Below, piece after piece: positions 23,833 to 32,582 of a stretch of DNA of 64,000 bases (position 1 is the first letter of the stretch; every line of letters starts with the position of its first letter). The notes beneath the pieces were generated by a model. It was not told the DNA's origin. It was given only the letters and a program-made list of their open reading frames with translations, and did not search any database. The DNA lies in the NCBI GenBank assembly GCA_035652335.1, contig DASRDZ010000092.1, forward strand, positions 1 through 64,000, written 5' to 3'. The stretch is from DASRDZ01 sp035652335. GTDB taxonomy: Bacteria > Chloroflexota > Dormibacteria > Aeolococcales > Aeolococcaceae. Made by a program: the position numbers and the translations under genes.

Positions 23833-23926
23833 TGGCGGAGCGAGAGGGATTCGAACCCTCGAAGCGGGGTATACCCGCTTACCGCATTTCCAGTGCGGCG
23901 CCCTCGGCCAGCTAGGCGATCGCTCC
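23833..23926 (-). tRNA. tRNA-Ser(GGA)
   Basis: The minus strand folds into a serine tRNA with acceptor stem GGAGCGA/TCGCTCC, long variable arm, T loop TTCGAAT, anticodon loop CTGGAAA (anticodon GGA) and an encoded CCA. The 3' 63 bp form the integration repeat. A TACAAT -10 box lies just upstream. Confidence 0.95.
23835..23897. repeat. Right attachment site (63-bp repeat within tRNA-Ser)
   Basis: This is the second copy of the 63-bp repeat, located in the 3' part of the complete tRNA-Ser(GGA) gene. Confidence 0.9.
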
Positions 23927-23933
23927 GCGGGCG

Positions 23934-23939
23934 ATTGTA
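23934..23939 (-). promoter_or_regulatory. -10 box of tRNA-Ser(GGA)
   Basis: The minus strand reads TACAAT, 7 nt before the mature 5' end. Confidence 0.6.
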
Positions 23940-23981
23940 CCCAGCCCCGGCGAGCGGGTCGGGCGGGCCAGGAACGGCGGG

Positions 23982-23987
23982 TATACT
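23982..23987 (+). promoter_or_regulatory. -10 box of tRNA-Ser(CGA)
   Basis: TATACT lies 8 nt before the mature 5' end of the divergent tRNA-Ser(CGA). Confidence 0.65.
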
Positions 23988-23995
23988 CCCGCGCC

Positions 23996-24084
<89 letters not shown>

Positions 24085-24096
24085 AACGCGCGGTAC

Positions 24097-25310
24097 TCAG
24101 CAGAGCGTGACTGTGCTCGGGTCCGGCGCGGTGGTCCCGGTGCCCTGGAGGGTCTGCACCTCGCTGCCGTAGGTGAGCGCCGAGCCGTGCGGGTTGGCGG
24201 GATCGGCCGGGTTGCCGATGCCGTACCAGGACTCCACGTTGGTGGGGTCGGCCTCGTTGGTGAGCCAGGTGTAGGGCAGGTACCCGGTGACGTTGCAGTT
24301 GGAGCGCAGCGCCTGGTCGGCGACGGTCGCCAGCAGCGAGCCCCGATCCGCGTCGGTCGCCGTCGAGCCGTCGACGCCGACCGCCAGCCCGTTCTCGTTG
24401 AGGTCGATGGGGATGCCGGCCGCCCAGCCCAGCCCGTCGATGGCGTGCCGCACCTTGACCAGCTGCGCCAGCACGGCGCCGGCGGTGGGCTCGTAGATGT
24501 GGATGGCGACCGCGTCGGCGGCGAGGTCGGGACGGTGCGCCCTCATCCCGGCGAGGAACTCCTGCACCGTGCACACCGAGCTGGGCACCGGGTACGACGG
24601 CGAGTAGACCTCCGACGTGATGCCGACCAGCCCGCCCACCATCACCTTCGCGGCCGGGTCGGCGGCCAGGATGGCGGCACGCGCGTCCATGAACATGTCG
24701 GCGTAGCGCGCCGGGCCCTGGTCGACGCCGACGGTGTGGGTCTCGCAGCGCGGGTAGTCCTGCCAGAAGCCCCAGTTCTCCTCGTTCCAGATCTCGTACG
24801 TCTGCACCGGCAGCGACGTGAGCGTCGGGTTGGCGCGCCAGAAGTCGCCGCCCGTGCCGTAGCGGCGCGCCACGGCGCCGGCGTAGGCCGACCAGTCGGT
24901 GTCGTCGACGGGCGGCGAGAACTGGTTCCCCGTGGCGGTGGCCCACGTGGCCGAGTAGTCGATGATCGGCGCCCAGCGGATGCCGTCTGGGCCATCTCGG
25001 TGACCGCGGTGTCGAGCCGCGTCCAGATGTAGGTGTGCGCGCCGGTGACCGGGTCGGGGCGGTTGGGCTCGACGCCCTGCCAGGCCGCGTCGAGACGGAT
25101 CACCCCGATGCCCAATGACTGCACCTCGTCGAGCTGGGCGACCTGCTGCGACGAGAGCGGCGCGCCGTCCGTGGTGTTGAGCAGGAACTGCCCGTTGATG
25201 CCGAGCGTCCCCGCAGGGACGCGCGGCGTGTAGGCCGCGGCGTGCAGGGTCACCGCCGCGGGGGTGACCAGGGCGACGAGGGCGAGCAGGGCGAGCCGGC
25301 GCCGGATCAT
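24097..25310 (-). pseudogene. Frameshifted secreted clan GH-A glycosidase
   Basis: The protein is split over two frames. The N-terminal frame gives a signal peptide (RRLALLALVALVTPAAVTLH) and the first part of a TIM barrel (GINGQFLLN, SLGIGVIRLDAAWQGVEPN). Near 24989-24991 the frame must change by one base to continue IRWAPIIDYSATW. The rest holds EIWNEENWG (likely acid/base Glu) and IPIDLNENGL (likely nucleophile), ending in STVTLC. A single missing C in a short GC run would restore one gene of about 405 residues. It may be a sequencing error or a real recent mutation. The fold resembles GH39/GH5-like beta-glycosidases; the substrate is unknown. Confidence 0.65.
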
Positions 25311-25606
25311 GTCGAGACATCCAGACGCACGGCGAGGCCAGTGGTTGACGTGAGGCACGCCGTGCATCGTGTCGATTCCGCGTCGCCGCCGTTCGTCCAT
25401 CCTTGCGGGAGCCGGCCGCGCGCTCCTGGAGCCCGCCATCGCCGCGTGCCACTGCGACACGCCGAGCTGGGAGGCGACGGACCGGCCCGAGGTGCTCGCC
25501 CTCCACGTGGCGGGGCCCTCCTGACATCCCGGCGGCTGCAACGATTTGGGCGCCGTGGCGGGCCGGCGCGCATGCTGGCGGTCCATCCAGCTCCGGAGGC
25601 GTCGCC

Positions 25607-26014
25607 ATGACCCAAGCCGCCACGCTCGGCCAGGCCACCGTCAAGAAGGCTCTCGACACCTACTTCGGCGGCATGAGCCGGCTCGACATGCACGCCAGCA
25701 TCAGCGCCTTCGCGCCCGACGGCGTCTCGGACGATCCCAGGGGTTCCGGCGTCCAGCGCGGCCGAGCGGCCATCGAGGCGTACTTCTCCGGGCTGGCCTC
25801 GGCGCTGGAGAGCTTCACCATCGCGCCGACGTCGATCTACCCGTCGGGTGACGGCGTCGCCGTCCACTGGCAGGCCACGTGGCGGGGCCGCAACGGGCGG
25901 TCGGGCACGTTCACCGGCATCGACGCCATCACCATCGACGCCGCCGGGCAGATCACCGAGCTGGTCGGCTACTGGGACGCCGGGACCGTGCTGGCGGAGA
26001 TGAGCGCCACCTAG
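25607..26014 (+). CDS. SnoaL-like / NTF2-fold protein
   Basis: This 135-residue protein starts at ATG 25607 with GGAGG 9 nt upstream. The pattern KALDTYFGGMSRLDMHASIS, then GRAAIEAYFSGL, then GVAVHWQATWRGRNGRSGTF and GIDAITIDAAGQITELVGYWD is typical of SnoaL/ketosteroid-isomerase-like NTF2 folds, which bind small hydrophobic ligands or act as isomerases. Function cannot be specified. Its stop overlaps the convergent tadA stop by 4 bp. Confidence 0.75.
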   Translation: MTQAATLGQATVKKALDTYFGGMSRLDMHASISAFAPDGVSDDPRGSGVQRGRAAIEAYFSGLASALESFTIAPTSIYPSGDGVAVHWQATWRGRNGRSGTFTGIDAITIDAAGQITELVGYWDAGTVLAEMSAT

Positions 26015-26445
26015 CGGACGCGCAGGGCGCGGAAGAACTCGCGCAGCAGCGCGGCCGAGCGCTCCTCCAGGACTCCGGACACCACGTCAGGACGGTGGTT
26101 GTTGCGCGGGTTGCGGAGCACGTCGTACACGCTGCCGTCGGCGCCCTTCTTGGGGTCGCGCGCCGCGTAGACGCACCGGTCGATGCGCGCCTGCACCATC
26201 GCGCCCGCGCACATCGGGCAGGGTTCGAGCGTCACCACCACCGTCACGCCGCTCAGCCGCCAGCCACCCACGACGTGCGCGGCGCGGCGCAGCACCAGCA
26301 TCTCCGCGTGCGCCGTGGCGTCACCGCTGCGCTCCATGCGGTTGCCCGCTGAGGCGATGACGCGTCCGTCGAGCATGGCCACCGCGCCGACCGGGACCTC
26401 GCCCCGAAGGCCTGCCTCGCGCGCCAGCCGCAGCGCACGGCGCAT
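26011..26445 (-). CDS. tadA: tRNA-specific adenosine deaminase TadA
   Basis: This 144-residue enzyme converts the wobble adenosine of tRNA-Arg(ACG) to inosine. Zinc and catalytic residues are visible in TAHAEML (His, Glu) and LEPCPMCAGA (two Cys). Length and order match TadA. ATG 26445 is used; a few extra N-terminal residues from a non-ATG start are possible because the frame is open upstream across the stop of the neighbouring gene. It lies 20 bp downstream of the oxidoreductase gene on the same strand. Confidence 0.92.
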   Translation of the reverse strand: MRRALRLAREAGLRGEVPVGAVAMLDGRVIASAGNRMERSGDATAHAEMLVLRRAAHVVGGWRLSGVTVVVTLEPCPMCAGAMVQARIDRCVYAARDPKKGADGSVYDVLRNPRNNHRPDVVSGVLEERSAALLREFFRALRVR

Positions 26446-26465
26446 CGGCCGGAGGTGGTCTGGGA

Positions 26466-28694
26466 TCAGCCGGCCGCCGCCATGGGCAGGACCTTCTTCA
26501 GCTCGGGCAGCTCGCGGACGCGCATGGTGTCGTCGACGTAGCGCACCCGCTCGAAGGTGATGCAGTTGACCGGGCAGTGGTCCTCGCAGATGCGGCAGTT
26601 GGTGCACCGGTCGTAGTTGATGTAGATCTCGCCCTCGTAGCCGCCGGCCACCGGGTCGCCGCCGGACGTCTGGCAGACCACCGTGTCGCCGCCCGAGGCG
26701 CGCTCGCGGTCCTCGCCGAAGACGACGACGTCGATGGCCTTCTCGGGACAGACGTCGTCGCAGGCGCCGCAGAGCACGCAGACGCTGGCGTCGTAGTGGT
26801 GCACCGAGTCGCACTGGAAGCAGCGGATGGCCTGGACGATGGCCTCGCGGTCGCTCCACGACTGCTCGACCTCGCTCATGTCGTAGCGCTTGGCCGCCTC
26901 CAGGATGGGCGGCTCGGTGCGCGCGAAGTACTCGGACTGGCGGTGGTCGTCGGTGCGCTCGACGATGGTCTGGCGGAGCCGGAAGTCGGCGGCCGCCTCC
27001 ATGTCCTCGCCGAGGTATTCGCGGATGGAGCGGGCCACCCGGTGCCCCCAGCCGACGGCGTCGACGATGAACGACGGGCCCTGCACGCAGTCACCGCCGG
27101 CGAAGAGCCTGTCGACGCCGGTGTGGCCGCCGCGGTCGGCGGCGATGAGGCCGCGCGGGGTGAGCGGCATCGGCTCGCCGGGGTTCTCCATGATCTGGCC
27201 GGAGGCGAAGATCACGTAGTCGCAGGGGATGGTCACCCGCTCGGCGCCCTCGATCTCCTTGACCGAGGCGAAGATCACCTTGCCGGAGAGGGGGTCGAAC
27301 TCGAGGTCGTGGAGCGGCGCGAAGGACACCGCGGTGACGTTGCCGTCGGAGTCGGTGTGGATCTCCTTGACGATGATGCCGGTGGACATCTTGAGGCCGA
27401 TCTCGCGCGCCTCGTGCAGCTCGTTGCCGAAGGCGGGCAGCTTGTCCTCGGGCTCGATGGCGCACATCCAGACGTCCTTGGCGCCGAGCTTGATCGAGCT
27501 CTGCACCGCGTCGGTGGCGATGGCGCCGCCGCCCACGCAGACCACCCGCTTGCCGGGCTCGAAGTGCTCGGGGATGCGGTCGTAGCTGATGATGCGCAGG
27601 AAGCGCATGGCGTCGATGACCTGCGGCGCGTCGCTGCCGGGGACGGGCAGGATGCGGCCCTTCATCATCCCGATGCTGACGAACACCGCGTCGTGCTCGG
27701 CGAGCAGCGAGTCCAGCGTGACGTCGCCCTCGTCGACGCCGACGTTGGTGTCGGTATGGACCTCGATCCCCGTGTTGAGGATCATGTCCAGCTCCCACTG
27801 GAGCTGCTTGTGGTCGAAGCGGAAGGGCGGGATCGACGTGCTGAGCAGGCCGCCCACCTTCGACTCGCGCTCGAAGAGGTGCACCTCGTACCCCTGGACG
27901 CGCAGGTCGAGGGCGGCGGTGAGGCCGGCGGGGCCGGCGCCGACGACGGCGACGCTCTTCCCCTTCGGCGGGGCGATCTTGTAGTCGATCCAGAGGCCTT
28001 GCTTGAAGGCGAAGTCGGTGCTGAAGCGCTTGATGGAGCGGATCGTCACCGGGTCCTCCCCGGGGTCCCAGCCGCGCTTGCAGTCGGTCTCGCACGGGTG
28101 GTTGCAGAGCCGGCCCAGCATCGAGGGGAAGGGGTTGGTCTCGTGGATCACCATCCAGGAGTCGACGTAGCGGCCCTGGGAGACGTAGTCGATGTAGGTG
28201 GCGATGTCCTGCTTGATCGGGCAGTTGCGCTGGCAGGGCGACACCGGCACGTTGAAGCCCAGGTCGCGATGGCCGATGAGCATCTTCATCGGCGCCTTGT
28301 CCACCACGTTGCGGCCGATCTCGGCCAGAACCTGCGCCTGCGAGACCACGCCCACGGCGCGCGTGCTGCGCGAGAAGAGCCCGCCCTCGGGCTCGGTGAC
28401 CACGACTGCGCTCGCCCCGGTCTCGACCATGCGCCGGGCCGCCAGCTCGACGGACTCGCCGGCGTCGAGCTCGGGGACGGGACGCATCACGTCGCCGACG
28501 CGAACGGTGCCCAGGTCCCGCCCGGATGCGGGGATGACCGCGTCGAGGCCGACGGTGCCGACCACGATGCTGCGGTGGACGACGTTGAGCGGCAGCGGAT
28601 GCTGGCCGCGGAGCAGGTCGAGGACGTCGGCGAGGGTGTCGTCGGGGTCGCACTCGGCGCCCAGGGGGGCGGCGATGCGGTCGAGGTCAGGCAT
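26466..28694 (-). CDS. CBS-domain / GltD-like FAD oxidoreductase / 2[4Fe-4S] ferredoxin fusion
   Basis: This is a 742-residue multidomain protein. Residues 64-130 are CBS-like (VRVGDVMRPVPELDAGESVE). Residues 150-235 form the Fe-S domain of glutamate synthase small-subunit relatives (C154, C158; C197, C201, C205). Residues 245-560 carry FAD and NAD(P)-binding folds (VGAGPAGL; CVGGGAIATDA). The C-terminus has two ferredoxin motifs (CVLCGACDDVC; CTNCRICEDHCP). The core family moves electrons between NAD(P)H and Fe-S partners. The CBS part suggests control by an adenine nucleotide. The start overlaps the upstream CBS gene by 8 nt. The electron partner is unknown; it is not a standard GltD, since gltBD is intact elsewhere. 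Confidence 0.83.
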   Translation of the reverse strand: MPDLDRIAAPLGAECDPDDTLADVLDLLRGQHPLPLNVVHRSIVVGTVGLDAVIPASGRDLGTVRVGDVMRPVPELDAGESVELAARRMVETGASAVVVTEPEGGLFSRSTRAVGVVSQAQVLAEIGRNVVDKAPMKMLIGHRDLGFNVPVSPCQRNCPIKQDIATYIDYVSQGRYVDSWMVIHETNPFPSMLGRLCNHPCETDCKRGWDPGEDPVTIRSIKRFSTDFAFKQGLWIDYKIAPPKGKSVAVVGAGPAGLTAALDLRVQGYEVHLFERESKVGGLLSTSIPPFRFDHKQLQWELDMILNTGIEVHTDTNVGVDEGDVTLDSLLAEHDAVFVSIGMMKGRILPVPGSDAPQVIDAMRFLRIISYDRIPEHFEPGKRVVCVGGGAIATDAVQSSIKLGAKDVWMCAIEPEDKLPAFGNELHEAREIGLKMSTGIIVKEIHTDSDGNVTAVSFAPLHDLEFDPLSGKVIFASVKEIEGAERVTIPCDYVIFASGQIMENPGEPMPLTPRGLIAADRGGHTGVDRLFAGGDCVQGPSFIVDAVGWGHRVARSIREYLGEDMEAAADFRLRQTIVERTDDHRQSEYFARTEPPILEAAKRYDMSEVEQSWSDREAIVQAIRCFQCDSVHHYDASVCVLCGACDDVCPEKAIDVVVFGEDRERASGGDTVVCQTSGGDPVAGGYEGEIYINYDRCTNCRICEDHCPVNCITFERVRYVDDTMRVRELPELKKVLPMAAAG

Positions 28695-29172
28695 TGGCCG
28701 GGGCTCCCTGGAGCTGGGCGGCGAGGTGGGCGGCCACCTCGCGGGCGGTGATCATTCCCACGGGCCGCTCGTCCTCGTGCATCACCAGCGCCGACTGGCG
28801 CTCCTGGCGGCGCATCGAGGCGAGCACGTCGAGCAGCCGGTCCTTCTCGTCGACCAGCAGCGGCGGGGTGTGCAGGATGTCGCTGGCGGTGACCTCGGTG
28901 ACGAAGGGCCGCACCACGTCGGAGCCGGCGACCACCACCCTGCCCTCCACCAGCCGCTCGACGATGTCGCGCGCCTCGACGTAGCCGACGGGCCGGCGGT
29001 CGATGAGCACGGGCAGCTCGGTGAGGTCGTTGTCGGCCATGAGCTTGGCGACGGCGTCGATGGTGGTGCTGGGGAGGCAGAAGACCACCTCCTCGCGCAT
29101 CACCGAGCGCACGGCGGGGTTGGCGGCGTCCGGGGCGAGGCGGTCGGGGTCGAGCCTCTCGATGTCGGTCAT
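28687..29172 (-). CDS. Two-CBS-domain protein
   Basis: This 161-residue protein has a pair of CBS motifs (VRSVMREEVVFCLPSTTIDA; FVTEVTASDILHTPPLLVDE), with the second continuing QSALVMHEDERPVGMITARE. Such Bateman modules bind adenosyl ligands and control partner proteins. ATG 29172 with GGAG is preferred over GTG 29208. It overlaps the downstream oxidoreductase gene by 8 nt, so it almost certainly regulates or assembles with that fusion, which also has its own CBS part. Confidence 0.82.
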   Translation of the reverse strand: MTDIERLDPDRLAPDAANPAVRSVMREEVVFCLPSTTIDAVAKLMADNDLTELPVLIDRRPVGYVEARDIVERLVEGRVVVAGSDVVRPFVTEVTASDILHTPPLLVDEKDRLLDVLASMRRQERQSALVMHEDERPVGMITAREVAAHLAAQLQGAPANA

Positions 29173-29269
29173 CGGCGCTCCGGCGGGCACGCGAAGGCCG
29201 CCGAACACATGGTTGCCACGCGCGGAGTATAGCCGCGGAGTCGCTGCCTCCGGCCGGGCCGGCGGGCCG

Positions 29270-30172
29270 CTATTCGGAGCTGCGCGAGCCCGCCGCCTGC
29301 TCCTCGGCGAAGCGGCGCAGGACGTCCTGCCAGGTCTCCGTCTGGGGAGCGGCCTCGGCCGTCCCGGTGACCGCGGCGCTGCGGCGGATGCGGGCCCTGG
29401 TGCGCTCGATCTCGCGCTCGCGGCGCTTCTCCGCGGTGGTCTTGGCGGCGGTGGCCACCCCGTCCAGCTCGGAGGCGACGGCGTTGATGGCCTCGCCGTC
29501 GCCTGCGCTGCGAAGCTGGCGCTGCAGGCGGGCGGCGACCTCGGGGGTGAGCTGGTCGGCGGCGTCGCGGATGCGATCCTGGATGCGGCGCCGCGCGGTG
29601 TCGAGCTGGCGGGAGGCGCGAGCGGTCTCCGCGCTCTCGCGGCGCTGCTTCTCGTAGAGGGCGCGGCCCTCGTCGACCAGGTCGGGGTACTGCCAGGCCA
29701 GGGAGAAGCGGCCCGCGGAGATGCCGGCGGTCAGCTCGCTGATGCGCTGGGAGAAGGCCTGCCTGGCATCGCCTTCGAGCAGCGCGAGGATGTTGCTGAG
29801 CGGCGGCCTGGCCCGGGCGAAGTCGCGCCGCACCCAGCCCGGCAGGTGGTGGTGCTCGGGGGCGGGGATCTCGGCGGGCCTGTCGGCGCGCGGGAAGTTG
29901 CCGAGGCGCTGCGCGGTGGTGCGCCGGCCCTGCGCGCTGCCGGTCGGCGCCTTGCCGGCGCGCTTGCGCGCAGGCTTCGCGCCGTCGGCGGCGTCCGCCG
30001 TCCCGGGATCCCCGGAGGGAGCCTGGGCGGCCTCCGCCTCGGGAGCCTCTGCCGCGGCCTCAGCCGGTGCGGCACCGTCGGTGGACGGCGTCTGCTCCAG
30101 CTCGCCCCCAGGGGCGAGCTCCGGGGAAGCGATGGGCACGGTCGGTGCGTCAGGCGTGTCGGTGATGGTCAA
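29270..30172 (-). CDS. Coiled-coil/disordered protein, unknown
   Basis: This 300-residue protein has an Ala/Pro/Glu-rich disordered first half and a helical, charged second half with Arg/Glu-rich heptad-like stretches (EKRREREIERTRARIRRSAA). It has no signal peptide. No family is recognised. It is divergent from the KimA-type gene. Confidence 0.6.
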   Translation of the reverse strand: MTITDTPDAPTVPIASPELAPGGELEQTPSTDGAAPAEAAAEAPEAEAAQAPSGDPGTADAADGAKPARKRAGKAPTGSAQGRRTTAQRLGNFPRADRPAEIPAPEHHHLPGWVRRDFARARPPLSNILALLEGDARQAFSQRISELTAGISAGRFSLAWQYPDLVDEGRALYEKQRRESAETARASRQLDTARRRIQDRIRDAADQLTPEVAARLQRQLRSAGDGEAINAVASELDGVATAAKTTAEKRREREIERTRARIRRSAAVTGTAEAAPQTETWQDVLRRFAEEQAAGSRSSE

Positions 30173-30306
30173 TGCGTGAATCGAGCCGGGTGGTGAGATG
30201 CCCGTCCGGGTCTCCCACCTGCTGCCGGGATCGGCTGGGCTGGCCTCAATCGTAACGGACGGGCTGCCCCGCCCGGCGGAGGGTGCGGTCCGTCGTGCGG
30301 CGCGGG

Positions 30307-30324
30307 GCCAAGCCTACACTTGGC
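30307..30324 (+). promoter_or_regulatory. Palindrome over -10 box before kimA-like gene
   Basis: GCCAAG and CTTGGC flank CCTACA, so the TACACT -10 box (30315-30320) overlaps a 6-bp palindrome 36 nt before the ATG. It looks like an operator placed on the promoter. Confidence 0.4.
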
Positions 30325-30360
30325 GGCGAAGGCTTCCGGTTACGAGATCGCACCACACCG

Positions 30361-32541
30361 ATGAACCAAACGGTCCCCGGGCCGGGCCAGCAGGAGGGCG
30401 CCGACTCAGAGCGCCCGGTGCAGCTCACGGCGGAGGAGGCGCGCGTCCTGCAGGATGCGGCGCGCGCCTGGAGGGACGTGCCGCGCGCCGTTCCCGCCGG
30501 CGGCATCGACCCCGACCTCGACCTCGCCGAGGAGCGCGGCAGCCGGCCCGGTGAGCGCTACGTGCGCATCGTGCGGCCCAGGCGCCAGGGCTTCGAGCGC
30601 GTCGCACCCGGGTGGCTGCAGGCGACGTCGCGCGCCAGCGAACCGAAGACGGGCATGGCCCGGCGCATGGCCCACCTGCGTCGCACCCTGCTGGGCAACC
30701 CCCTGGAGACGCGCCACTTCGCCCACCAGCGCCTGACCAAGGCGATGGCGCTGGCCATCCTCTCCTCCGACTCGCTGTCGTCGGTGGCCTACGGTCCCGA
30801 GGCGATCCTCGCGGTCCTGGCCGTCGCCGGCGGCGTGGCCTACGGGGCTGTCCTCCCCATCCTCGGGGCCATCCTCTTCCTCCTCGTCGCACTGATCCTC
30901 AGCTACCGGCAGGTGATCCACGAGTACCCCAACTCGGGTGGCTCCTACGTCGTCGCCCGGGAGAACCTCGGCGCCCGCTACGGGCTCATCGCCGGCGCCG
31001 CGCTGATCACCGACTACATCCTCACCGTGGCCGTGTCGGTGACCAGCGGGGTGCAGCAGATCGCCAGCGCAGCGCAGTCGCTGCAGCCGTACATCGCCGA
31101 GATCAGCGCCGGCTTCATCGTGCTGATCATGCTGGGCAACCTGCGCGGGGTGCGGGAGTCGGCCACCGCGTTCGCCTGGCCGACCTACCTCTACGTCTTC
31201 TCCATCCTGGCCATGGTCGGGGCCGTCTTCGTGCGGCTCGCCATGGGCACGCTGCACACGGGAACGCCGCACTTCGACGGGGTGAAGGTCGACGTCAACG
31301 CGTTCGGCATCCTGCTCGTCCTCAAGGCGTTCTCCAACGGCTGCTCCTCGCTGACCGGGATCGAGGCGCTGAGCAACAGCGTCAACGCCTTCAAGCCCCC
31401 GGAGGCGCGCAACGCCCGCACCACCCTGGCCTGGATGGGCGTGCTGCTGGCCGCCATGCTGATCGGCATCGGCATCGCCACCAAGCTGCTCGGCTTCACC
31501 GTGAAAGCCGACGAGAGCCTGCTCTCCCAGGTGGCCCACGCCGCCTTCGCCAACACCCTCCCCTACTACGTGGTCATCGGCTCGACGTTCGCGGTGCTCA
31601 TCCTCGCCGCCAACACCGCCTTCACCGGCTTCCCACGGCTCTTCTACTTCATGGCCTCGGACAACTACGCGCCGCACCAGTTCAAGCGCCTCGGCGACCG
31701 GCTCGCCTACAGCAACGGCATCGTGCTGCTGGCGCTGCTGGCCATCGTCCTGGTGCTCGCCTTCAACGGCAACACGCTGCGGCTGATCCCGCTGTACACG
31801 GTGGGCGTCTTCATCGCCTTCACCCTGGCCCAGCTGGGCATGGTGCGGCGCTGGCGCCGGCTGAAGAAGCCCGGCTGGCGCCGCGGCATCGTGGTCAACG
31901 GCGTGGGCATGGTGATGACGGCGGCGGTGTTCATCGTCACCGCCTCGGACAAGTTCCTCGACGGCGCCTGGATCATCGTCATCGTCATCCCGCTGCTGGT
32001 GCTCCTCCTCCAGTCGGTGCACCGCCACTACACCGACCTCTCCGAGCGGGCCGCGGTGGAGACGCCGACGACGCCGACCAAGGTGCAGCCCATCGCCATC
32101 GTCCCCGTCGCCGACCTCAACGCGGTGGCCCTGCAGTCGCTGGCACTGGCGCGCAAGATCTCCGACAACGTGGTGGCCGTGCACGTCAGCGACGACGAGG
32201 AGCAGATCGCCCGGCTGCGCGCCAAATGGGAGGCGTGGGGCAACCACGTGCCGCTGGAGATCATCGAGTCGCCGTACCGCTCGCTGGTGCGCCCGCTGAT
32301 GGCCTACATCGACGCCATCGACAAGCAGAGGCGCGACGACACCTTGATCATCGTGCTCCCCGAGATGGTGGCGACGCGGTGGTGGCACCACCTGCTGCAC
32401 AACCAGACCGCGCTGCGGCTCAAGGCCGCCCTGCTCTTCCGCCCCGGGACGGTGGTGGTGAACGTGCCCTACCACCTGCAGCGGGTGCCCCGGGTGCGGC
32501 GGCGGATGCGAGTCCGCGACACCGGGGACGACGACATCTGA
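30361..32541 (+). CDS. kimA: KimA/YdaO-type potassium importer (APC superfamily)
   Basis: This 726-residue membrane protein has a 120-residue cytoplasmic N-terminus, then about 12 helices. The signature RLTKAMALAILSSDSLSSVA then YGPEAIL is characteristic of the KimA/YdaO branch of the APC superfamily, which imports K+ with protons in Bacillus. The C-terminal 200 residues form a USP-like domain, the regulatory part that binds c-di-AMP in characterised homologues. ATG 30361 was chosen over upstream in-frame starts because of the conserved start of homology and the promoter at 30315. The gene symbol is by family resemblance. An amino acid permease role is the alternative. Confidence 0.8.
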   Translation: MNQTVPGPGQQEGADSERPVQLTAEEARVLQDAARAWRDVPRAVPAGGIDPDLDLAEERGSRPGERYVRIVRPRRQGFERVAPGWLQATSRASEPKTGMARRMAHLRRTLLGNPLETRHFAHQRLTKAMALAILSSDSLSSVAYGPEAILAVLAVAGGVAYGAVLPILGAILFLLVALILSYRQVIHEYPNSGGSYVVARENLGARYGLIAGAALITDYILTVAVSVTSGVQQIASAAQSLQPYIAEISAGFIVLIMLGNLRGVRESATAFAWPTYLYVFSILAMVGAVFVRLAMGTLHTGTPHFDGVKVDVNAFGILLVLKAFSNGCSSLTGIEALSNSVNAFKPPEARNARTTLAWMGVLLAAMLIGIGIATKLLGFTVKADESLLSQVAHAAFANTLPYYVVIGSTFAVLILAANTAFTGFPRLFYFMASDNYAPHQFKRLGDRLAYSNGIVLLALLAIVLVLAFNGNTLRLIPLYTVGVFIAFTLAQLGMVRRWRRLKKPGWRRGIVVNGVGMVMTAAVFIVTASDKFLDGAWIIVIVIPLLVLLLQSVHRHYTDLSERAAVETPTTPTKVQPIAIVPVADLNAVALQSLALARKISDNVVAVHVSDDEEQIARLRAKWEAWGNHVPLEIIESPYRSLVRPLMAYIDAIDKQRRDDTLIIVLPEMVATRWWHHLLHNQTALRLKAALLFRPGTVVVNVPYHLQRVPRVRRRMRVRDTGDDDI

Positions 32542-32582
32542 GCGAGACCACCCCGCCAGCCGAGTCGCGCGCCCGCGCCCTG

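Larger units (their letters stand above)
11885..23897. mobile_element. Integrative element in tRNA-Ser(GGA)
   Basis: A 63-bp sequence covering the 3' part of tRNA-Ser(GGA) occurs at 11885-11947 and again at 23835-23897 inside the complete tRNA. Next to the complete tRNA lies a tyrosine integrase gene, followed by an excisionase-like gene. Near both ends, 80-120 bp inside the repeats, sit clusters of a GTGGGTA-containing repeat, which look like integrase arm sites. This is the classic layout of a site-specific element that rebuilds the tRNA 3' end. It carries a relaxase remnant, so it was probably once mobilisable, but it has no intact conjugation genes. Base composition inside looks less GC-rich than the flanks by eye. 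Confidence 0.88.

Noticed and set aside
26577..28751. A 724-codon plus-strand frame
   Set aside because: Antisense to the CBS/GltD-like fusion, which has several metal and cofactor motifs.
30173..30360. A c-di-AMP (ydaO-type) riboswitch before the KimA-like gene
   Set aside because: I looked for the conserved blocks of the motif and could not find them; only a promoter palindrome is visible.
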